A stretch of 64,000 nt of DNA from Rhizoctonia solani. Lineage: Eukaryota > Basidiomycota > Agaricomycetes > Cantharellales > Ceratobasidiaceae. Position 1 is the first letter of the stretch. Every line of letters starts with the position of its first letter. Under the pieces are notes generated by a model that was given only the letters and a program-made list of their open reading frames with translations, was not told the origin of the DNA and ran no database searches. Position numbers and translations under genes: made by a program. The stretch covers positions 1,240,001 to 1,304,000 of the forward strand of contig NC_057378.1 of NCBI RefSeq assembly GCF_016906535.1, read 5' to 3'. Of this stretch, positions 56,988-64,000 are shown in pieces.

Positions 56988-57434
56988 ATGTCGGCTAGCC
57001 ACTTTGCCCCTCATACTTCGGCTCCCCACCATTATCCGCCTCTATCGGGAAAGCCGCTGAGTGGTCTCTCGTATATCCGAAGGAGTTTTTCGTGCCCGAG
57101 GTAAGCACTGGATGAAGTCGCTCATTAAATATCGTCTGACGAGCTGGGATGATAGGTCGCTCCACTTCTGGGCGTCGTCTCATTCGCAGTGGGAATGGGT
57201 ATCTACTTTGGTTCAGGTGCTGCACGAAAGTAAGTGCGCAGAACCCATGGTTCATCATACTTTTGTTGATTGAGATATCACTCCAGAAGTGAAGTACAAT
57301 GGCATTCACATCAGCCCTGGCTCCGGAACCCTGCCGATAGCACCCACTGGGAAGGCAGGGGAGGTGTTCGCGAGATGCTGTATCTGCTGGGAAACAGGAG
57401 TATGTTGACGCGAGAGACAAAATGTTGCATATGA
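56988..57434 (+). CDS. Small MLRQ/B12D-like mitochondrial membrane protein, with a one-base frameshift
   Basis: Exons 56988-57100, 57156-57229 and 57287-57434 share GT-AG borders. The proline-rich start (HHYPPLSG) is followed, after a shift near 57047, by WSLVYPKEFFVPE, a single membrane segment VAPLLGVVSFAVGMGIYFGS and ARKSEVQW. One hydrophobic helix followed by basic residues and an EVxW motif resembles the complex I MLRQ (NDUFA4)/B12D family. A G-run at the shift is one base short; with that base all three exons join in phase to the stop at 57432-57434. Family assignment is tentative, as the C-terminal 30 residues have no clear match. Confidence 0.5.
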
Positions 57435-58513
57435 GGAATTGAGGGATTGGATCAAGACCGGGGCTTGCTTTGTACTATATTTATTTACTCAGCGTATAAC
57501 ACAGGAACTTGTGGGTCTATAAGATATTGAGAATATGTGTATTATTCTCATACTATCTGCTCAATATTCTCTTGCAATTTTGGGGGGATTCTCATGAGAA
57601 TATGAGAATTATATGCATGATTTCTATTCATTGTATACAATAACCTACATAATCTATGGATGGGTATATTCCCTGATTAAAGCGCCAATGTTGAATGCCA
57701 AAGTGTGGCGTGGCGGAGCAGGAGATCTGGCTTCGAGGGGATGTGAGAGGGAGTAAATAAGACAGAAGATGCAAGTACCTAACCGCAACCGTATCGGTGC
57801 CAGAGGAGTGCAAAGCATGACATAATGCAGCTGTACTAAGCCTTGAGTAACAAAAGTGAAACTTTTTCAATACCTACTTGTGAGTGAAAATTATACATCT
57901 TATTTGGGTATAATATTTATTTATTTATTTTTTATTTATTTTTGCGTGTTGCAGTCACAGGAACTTGGGTTGATAAAATATTGAGAATATGAGTATCTTG
58001 TATTTCAACTTTGTTTCATTTTTCATCTAAGATAATGATCATGCTGCAATGTTTGATTGAATAAAGGATATCTTACTATAAGAGAAGTGCAAGAAAATAT
58101 CCCTGAAACAACTTATGGCTTCCTGTTGTTAACATAATACAGCACTATATTTCTTGGTGAAATAGAAATATAATGAATGTTTTGATTAAAGACAACTCCA
58201 ATGTTTTTGCACCTAACCAACACGGCAGTGGCAGTGAGGCGCAACGCAACATGATGTAGCCATATCCAATTGCAAGCCTCAAGGAGCAAGAGCCAAGCCA
58301 TTTTTGATGCCTAACCACAACCCTGGCAGCAATGTGCAAGGCACAAAGCGCAGTGCACTAGAATCCAGGCAACTAGAAATCTGGGGTATGCTCTTGTTTG
58401 TAACCACACACAACACTAACTCATAGATTACCAACTATACTCCCATTGTAGATCATGTAGCACTAATGTAAGTTGCTATAATACATGTTTGATCCAGCTG
58501 TAATGATGCCAAC
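57435..58513. other. AT-rich intergenic sequence with decayed repeats
   Basis: A ~40-bp block starting ACAGGAACTTG and containing ATATTGAGAATATG occurs at 57501-57541 and again at 57957-57995. A looser unit beginning CCTAACC with GC-rich words recurs near 57780, 58214 and 58314. 57916-57950 is TTTATTTATT-rich. No gene. Confidence 0.45.
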
Positions 58514-59651
58514 TGTCCTAGACATCTGTAAGGATGTCAAGGATGCAGGTGCTTATGGCTGTGTGAGAATACAAGTGCAAACTGCTTAAGGCAGTGGTGT
58601 CTATCCTACAATGTCAAGACTACTAACTACAATGGCCAAGTGCTATAAGGCAATGGCAGACTATGTATGTACAGCAGAGGCAATGTCTAAGGCATTGTAT
58701 CTACTTAGTGTACAACCTCCTAAATTATACCACTAGACTCAGACAAATTTTCTGATTTTCTAGTATTTTTTGCAAACTCTTTATCTTCACTTTTCAGTCA
58801 CGTGATCTTGGCGCTTATTTTGCCAAGATGCTGCGCCAAGATGCTGTGCCAAGAGTAATCCACGCTTCTGCGCAGCCTGCAGCATGCTTCTCATTTCACA
58901 TGTAGTCTTCTATTCACACATGCACAGACCTCATGTAGATAGTTACTTTGCCTATATAAACAGCAGGAGAATTGCTTGGAGACCCCAAGTCAATTTTACC
59001 TTGTCTCATATCCATTGAGGGAGGCACCCCCAGCCAGCTAAGTAGCAGACCCCAGAAGTGTTACTAATGCAACCCCCTATTTTAACTCACCACACCTCCC
59101 AGGCCTAAGGCCCCATTGTTGACAGTAGATATTAGAAGGTTGCCTTACACAACAGTAGTATAGCCTCATTAAGTAGATTACATAAGCTTGTCTGTAGTAG
59201 TATGGCCTTAAGCGCCTGCCCCACTAGCAAGTACCACCTTACAGTGGTGTACAACACTTAGTAACTAGTGAACCTGGGTTATAGACCCTGTGTACAATTG
59301 GTGGATGCAACAAGAGGTAATTGACCTGGGTGTTACCATGGTTGGTTGCCTCCTTATATATTCTAAGAGACAGCTAATTACAAATACATATATGCAAAAC
59401 TGTATCAAATAAGAACCCTGCTCTGCAGGCAGCCTTACTCATGATATGTGTCACTGACATGTCATAGTGATGTTGATGTCATCAGGTGGAGGTGGCTATG
59501 TATGCTGAGTAAGCGCAGATAGGGATGTGGCTTGGCGCTTAGCGTATGATATAAGCGCCAAGATCACATGATTGAAAATGTTGTCTGTTCTACTTTGTTT
59601 AAATTTGAGAAAATTGGAATAAATTCCGTGGCATTGAATGTGTCTACAACA
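58514..59651 (-). repeat. B-like LTR, split by a C-like solo LTR
   Basis: 58514-58708 and 59257-59651 join to a B-type LTR (start TGTCCTAGACATC, end TGTCTACAACA). Flanks give no TSD, as expected if this is the 3' LTR of the element to its right. Confidence 0.8.
58709..59256 (+). repeat. Solo C-like LTR
   Basis: 548 bp starting TGTACAACCTCC and ending GGTGTACAACA, with a perfect 5-bp duplication CTTAG (58704-58708, 59257-59261). Many CGs of the C LTR have become CA or TG (GCCAAGATGCTG against GCCGAGATGCCG). Confidence 0.85.
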
Positions 59652-60280
59652 CAGAGGAACAGGTCTGCAAGTTCTGGTGCCTTCAGTTTCTTAGAACATT
59701 CCACCAGGATCACATATTGGTGAAACTGTCTATAATGACCAGTATGGAGTTGTAGTTGCCATCCTTGGGGAGATTGACAATCATATTGTAGGAGATGTGC
59801 TGCCAGGGTTGGTTGGGAAGTTCTAAGGGCTGTGGGGGAATGGAGGCATATCTGGGTTTTTGGATTCTTTGGCAAGTCTCACAGGAATCCACATGCCAGT
59901 AGGTGTCTGCTTGGATTCCTGGCCAGTAGTAATTACACAAGACTAGTTCCAATGTTCTCTGCCAGCCTGGATGACTTGCCAGGGGGCTGTTGTGGAAGAT
60001 ATGCAATAGATCCTCCTTAGTGATCCAACATTGGGGACTACAATGTGTCCTTGGTAAAACAACAATCCTGCCTCCATTTTGTAATCCTTGAATGCCTGTC
60101 TTATGGATGGGGGAGCCTTAGATTCATTTTGGAGGAACTGTAGGATTTCCCCCAGGGATTCATCTTGATCTAGGGTGGATTCAATCTGGCATTGCAGCTC
60201 CTTCTTGGGTGTGACTAGGGCAACATTGCCAAATACAGGTTCCAGGAGCATGGTTTGGTTGGCAGGGGGTATGTCAGTGT
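59652..60280 (-). pseudogene. B-like Pol fragment (integrase and linker)
   Basis: Minus-strand frames carry HIFHNSPLASHPGWQRTLEL and WHVDSCETCQRIQKP (integrase zinc knuckle) and the start of the catalytic core (ISYNMIVNLPKDG). These match element B Pol at 8000-8600. Frameshifts and stops break it. It adjoins the LTR directly, so the rest of the integrase is deleted. Confidence 0.75.
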
Positions 60281-60857
60281 TGTCCTAGATGTCTGTAAGG
60301 ATGCCAAGGAGGTGGGCACTTGTGGCTGGATGTATCTAAGTGTAAACTGCTTAAGGCAGTGTGCAAGCTACCTACAACAATGGACAGCTATACTACAGTA
60401 ACCAAGGCCATAAGGGCAATGGCAAGCTAGGTAAGTACAACAAAGAAGTTGCTTGAGGCAGTATAGGCAATGTGGCTAAGTAGTTACTGGGCAGTAAGGC
60501 CCTTGTACAATATGGAGATGCAACAAGAGGTAATCAACCTGGGTGTTACCAGGTTGGTTGTCCTCCTTATATTCTACAAGCAAGCTATTTACAAATACAT
60601 TATATCAAATACCTAATCCAATAAGAACCCCACTCTGCAGTTGGCCTTACTCATGCATACATGTCACTGACATGTCATGATGACATCATAGGTGGAGGTG
60701 GCTACATATGCTGATTAAGCGCAGGTGGGGACGTGGCTTGGTGCTTAGCATATGATATAAGCGCCAAAGTCATGTGATTGAAAATGTTGTCCAATTGTCT
60801 TTGTTTAAATTCAAGAAAATGGGAATAAATTCCCTTGGTATATGTGTGTCTACAACA
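60281..60857 (-). repeat. Solo B-like LTR
   Basis: 577 bp from TGTCCTAGATGTC to GTCTACAACA. Flanks AGTGT (60276-60280) and AGCGT (60858-60862) are a 5-bp duplication with one CpG transition. Confidence 0.8.
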
Positions 60858-61549
60858 AGCGTGGTCTGATTGTTGTGACAAGGCATTGGGCTTCCTGGAC
60901 TGCTTTCCTGGGCAGTAGACAATTTGGAAGTTATAGCCAGCTAGTAGGAGGTGCCATTGTGCATGGTGGCGGTTGAAGATTTGTGATTCCTTTCAATACT
61001 CCAGGTTTCTATGGTCTGTGAATACCATGATTGGATATAAGGTTCCTTCCAGGAATATGTGCCAGTGTTCAAATGATTGGATGATGGTCAAGAGTTCTTT
61101 ATCATGGGTGTTGTAATTTTTGTTTGGCACCCTTAAATGATTCTGACAAAAACCCCAGGGGGTGGAGACAGCCATCCTCCTGTTGTTGGCTAAGTATTGA
61201 GCCAAGGGCTGCACCTGACACATTGGTTTCCAGGAAATATTGTTTGGAGGGATTGGCATGACAAAGTACTGGGGCATGGTGATGGCATCCTTTAAACCTT
61301 GAAAAGCCTCCTGTTCCCTTTCTTCCATTCCATGGCATGTCCTTCTTAGGTTATGCAGGGGCTGGGCTATATGACTGAAGTTTGTGACAAACCCATGTAA
61401 GAAATTTGCAAACCCAAGGAAGGACTGTACTTCCTTGACCTTGGTGGGACCAGCCATTCCTGGACTGCCTGGATTTTAAGTTTATCCAGACTAAAACCCT
61501 TATCCAAGACAATTATCCCAGGTATTCTACCAATGTGACAGGAAGTACA
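60858..61549 (-). pseudogene. B-like Pol fragment (RNase H and RT thumb)
   Basis: Contains VFTDHRNLEY, NYNTHDKELLTIIQSFEHW and VKEVQSFLGFANFLHGFV on the minus strand, with frameshifts. It also holds the RT thumb segment that is deleted from element B near 9190 (LDKGFSLDKLKIQAVQEWL), so the two copies complement each other for reconstruction of the family. Confidence 0.75.
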
Positions 61550-62101
61550 TGTCATAACCTCCTTACTTATACCATTGGAATTGCACAATTTTTCTATATT
61601 TTAGTATTTTTTACGGACTCAAATCTTTGTTTTTTGATCACGTGATCTCGGCGCTTATGCCGAGATGCCGCGCCGAGATGCCGTGCCAAGGGCGCTTAGG
61701 AGAAATCCACGCTTCTGCGCAGCCCGCAGCAGGCTTCTCATTTGTCTTCTATACTTCTTTCTCCCACGCGCACAGACCATGTAATAGTGTGCTTTGTCTA
61801 TATAAACAGCAGTGAAATTGCTTGGAGACACCAAGTTGATTTTACCTTGTCTCTTACTCATTAGAGAAGGTAGTCAGCCAGCTAAGTAGCCGGCCCTAAG
61901 TAGTTCTCAGACGCTCACCACCCCCTTCACCTATCACACCTCCCAGGCCTCAGGCCCCATTGCCAACAGTAGTTAAGAGTAGCACGCCTTACGCGTTGTT
62001 AGTATAGCCTTAGATAGTAGACTTACATAATCCAGTGTAGTAGTACGGCCTAAGCGCCCCACCTTCATTAGCGTGTACCCACCTTATAGTGTGTACAAAC
62101 A
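61550..62101 (+). repeat. Solo C-like LTR
   Basis: 552 bp starting TGTCATAACCTCC and ending GTGTACAAACA, with a perfect 5-bp duplication GTACA (61545-61549, 62102-62106). It retains the GATCACGTGATCTCGGCGCT motif at 61635-61654. Confidence 0.85.
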
Positions 62102-62201
62102 GTACACTTGGAGGCCTTGCAGAACAGTTGATTCTCCATTAGTTGATGTAGGACCTCATGGACATGTTTGGCATGTGATGTGTCATCCTTGGAGTATATT
62201 A

Positions 62202-63748
62202 CACTGAGCAGCAAAAGTATTGCAGGTCAGGAGAGGTCAAAAGTTTACTTCCATTGCTGAGCAGCCAATCAGTGAATCCCATCTAAATTATACTGACACA
62301 TGTGGCCATTGTAACACTATGCTGTAGCACAATATCTTACAAATCCATCAAGAACTGAGCTCACAGCCCCACTTTTGCTGTAATGCAACCTGCAAAACTT
62401 TTGCTGATTGTGTTGAGCATCTTACAAATCTGCACATAACTGATTATGCAGTTCAGTACAAGTTCTGGTTTTTGCATGCACATTCCCAGTTATATGGGCC
62501 ATTGCTGGACAGAGTATCAGCTTGTTCCACCCATTAGGACTGTGTAACAGAACTGTCTTCTCAGGGCCAGTAAAAGAAACTCCAAATTGCAGTTGCATTG
62601 CACTCAAGGCACTGTGTGGGCTGGAAATGCTTTGGGGTATCTCAGGTGACTGCTGGTACCCAGTGAAACAGTTTCCATGACCTTCCCATACCTGGGACTG
62701 GCAATATAAGAGATTGCAGTGGGTTGGGCTGTATGAGCTGAAAATTGAAATGCCACTCATTAGCTGGAATCCAAGCCTGATGACATAGAACTTCTAGCAG
62801 TAGCAGACACAGGTCAGGGGTATGCTGATCAGTTATCTAGGGCAGCAGTGATGTGTACACAAAGATAGGATGCAGTATACACAGAAATTGCAGCCAATGG
62901 GTGGGGTCTCAAATTGAACATGTTCTAACTCTGTGATTGTCAATTGAAAAAGGTTGAAACTCATACAGTAGAAGGTTCCTCTAAGGCAGACCTTATGATG
63001 GAAAACTGGTTCCCTGATTGACAATCACAGAGTTAGAACATGTTCAATTTGAGACCCCACCCATTGGCTGCAATTTCTGTGTATACTGCATCCTATCTTT
63101 GTGTACACATCACTGCTGCCCTAGATAACTGATTCCAGCATACACTGACCTGTGTCTGCTACTGCTAGAAGTTCTTGGATTCCAGCTAATGAGTGGCATT
63201 TCAATTTTCAGCTCATACAGCCCAACCCACTGCAATCTCTTATATTGCCAGTCCCAGGTATGGGAAGGTCATGGAAACTGTTTCACTGGGTACCAGCAGT
63301 CACCTGAGATACCCCAAAGCATTTCCAGCCCACACAGTGCCTTGAGTGCAATGCAACTGCAATTTGGAGTTTCTTTTACTGGCCCTGAGAAGACAGTTCT
63401 GTTACACAGTCCCTAATGGGTGGAACAAGCTGATACTCTGTCCAGCAATGGCCCATATAACTGGGAATGTGCATGCAAAAAACCAGAACTTGTACTGAAC
63501 TGCATAATCAGTTATGTGCAGATTTGTAAGATGCTCAACACAATCAGCAAAGTTTTGCAGGTTGCATTACAGCAAAAGTGGGGCTGTGAGCTCAGTTCTT
63601 GATGGATTTGTAAGATATTGTGCTACAGCATAGTGTTACAATGGCCACATGTGTCAGTATAATTTAGATGGGATTCACTGATTGGCTGCTCAGCAATGGA
63701 AGTAAACTTTTGACCTCTCCTGACCTGCAATACTTTTGCTGCTCAGTG
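62202..63748. mobile_element. Foldback element with ~740-bp inverted arms and TA duplication
   Basis: The left arm (62202-62947) and right arm (63019-63748) are near-perfect inverted copies with a few small indels, around a ~70-bp centre. Ends begin CACTGAGCAGCAAAAGT. TA is duplicated at 62200-62201 and 63749-63750, and removing the element restores the RT reading of the host pol fragment. TA target and end sequence suggest a non-autonomous Tc1/mariner relative. The same short peptide can be read from each arm, but only because the arms are identical. A transcript would fold into a very long hairpin. Confidence 0.82.
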
Positions 63749-63750
63749 TA

Positions 63751-64000
63751 GAATGTTTTCAAGGTAGATGATGACATACACATCCAACAGATCCTTGAAT
63801 AGCTCATTCATGAAATTCTGAAATGCTCAGGAGTGTTGTCAGGCCAAATGTCATTACAAGGGATTTGTAGAGTCTGTATTTGGTTTGGAATGCAGTCTTC
63901 CATTCATTGCCTTCTTTAATGCAGACATTGTTGTAACCCCATCAAAGATCTAGCTTAGTAAAGACCTTGGCACTTTCTTGGTCCAGTTATTGAGACAGCA
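63751..64000 (-). pseudogene. B-like Pol fragment (RT palm), cut by the window end
   Basis: The reverse complement matches the RT of element B at 9250-9530 (FGLTTLLS... region and the catalytic box, here degraded to YLENIL). 62102-62199 is the piece on the other side of the foldback element. Confidence 0.7.

Larger units (their letters stand above)
58514..64000 (-). mobile_element. Old B-like gypsy element with four later insertions, cut by the window end
   Basis: A B-type LTR (58514-59651) adjoins minus-strand pol fragments (59652-60280, 60858-61549, 62102-62199, 63751-64000) that together run from integrase back to RT. Later insertions are a C-like solo LTR in the LTR, a solo B LTR, another C-like solo LTR and a foldback element. 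The integrase C-terminus and chromodomain are missing next to the LTR, so an internal deletion joined LTR and pol. The sequence is strongly CpG-depleted against element B. Confidence 0.82.

Noticed and set aside
62422..63416. The same ~75-residue peptide readable from 62422-62760 (-) and 63189-63416 (+)
   Set aside because: It follows from the two identical arms of the foldback element; no domain and no independent conservation signal.
1..64000. CRISPR arrays, rRNA or tRNA genes, telomere repeats
   Set aside because: No regularly spaced repeats, no cloverleaf-like sequence with a GGTTCGA-type T-arm and no telomeric tracts were noticed by eye. The C/G-runs at 894, 7071 and 23408 are polypurine tracts.

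Overview
The window is nuclear DNA of a filamentous basidiomycete. Genes are split by many short GT-AG introns, the transposons are Ty3/gypsy chromoviruses, and the gene set (Whi2-like, EOS1, DPH3, fungal GSTs, expanded TKL-type kinases) fits an Agaricomycete. A Rhizoctonia-like species is my best guess; that is an inference, since no marker gene is present.

Layout. (1) 1-24.7 kb is a stack of nested transposons whose insertion order can be read from target-site duplications (TSDs). Gypsy element A (356-13566, minus, TSD AACAG) sits in an older A-type LTR. A itself carries a solo C-type LTR (5850-6409) and a complete element B (6501-12742, TSD CCTAG). Further right, a B-type LTR (16592-24695) was split by a Tc1/mariner element (16948-24471, TA duplication), which was split in turn by gypsy element C (17733-23980, TSD AGGAC). 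Solo LTRs of families A, B and D fill the space between. (2) 24.7-58.5 kb is gene space. It holds a decayed kinase gene, a Whi2-like BTB protein, a proline-rich membrane protein, two tandem GST genes (the first frameshifted), two tandem pseudokinase-kinase genes, an EOS1-like gene, a Ser/Pro-rich protein, DPH3 and a small MLRQ/B12D-like gene. (3) 58.5-64 kb is an old B-type element cut up by three LTRs and a 1.5 kb foldback element.

Main observations. The two kinase genes consist entirely of phase-0 exons, and the same exon-length series occurs twice in each gene, so the pseudokinase and kinase halves arose by duplication of a whole intron-containing gene. One of them also carries a BBC1/AIM3-like C-terminal domain. 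In the transposons, LTR differences, internal stops and even the mutated reverse transcriptase active sites of A and C look like CpG transitions. A composite cis-motif, CACGTGA plus GGCGCTTAT, is shared by LTRs of families B and C and the upstream region of DPH3. Several host genes are broken by loss of one G from a G-run, which may be a sequencing artefact.
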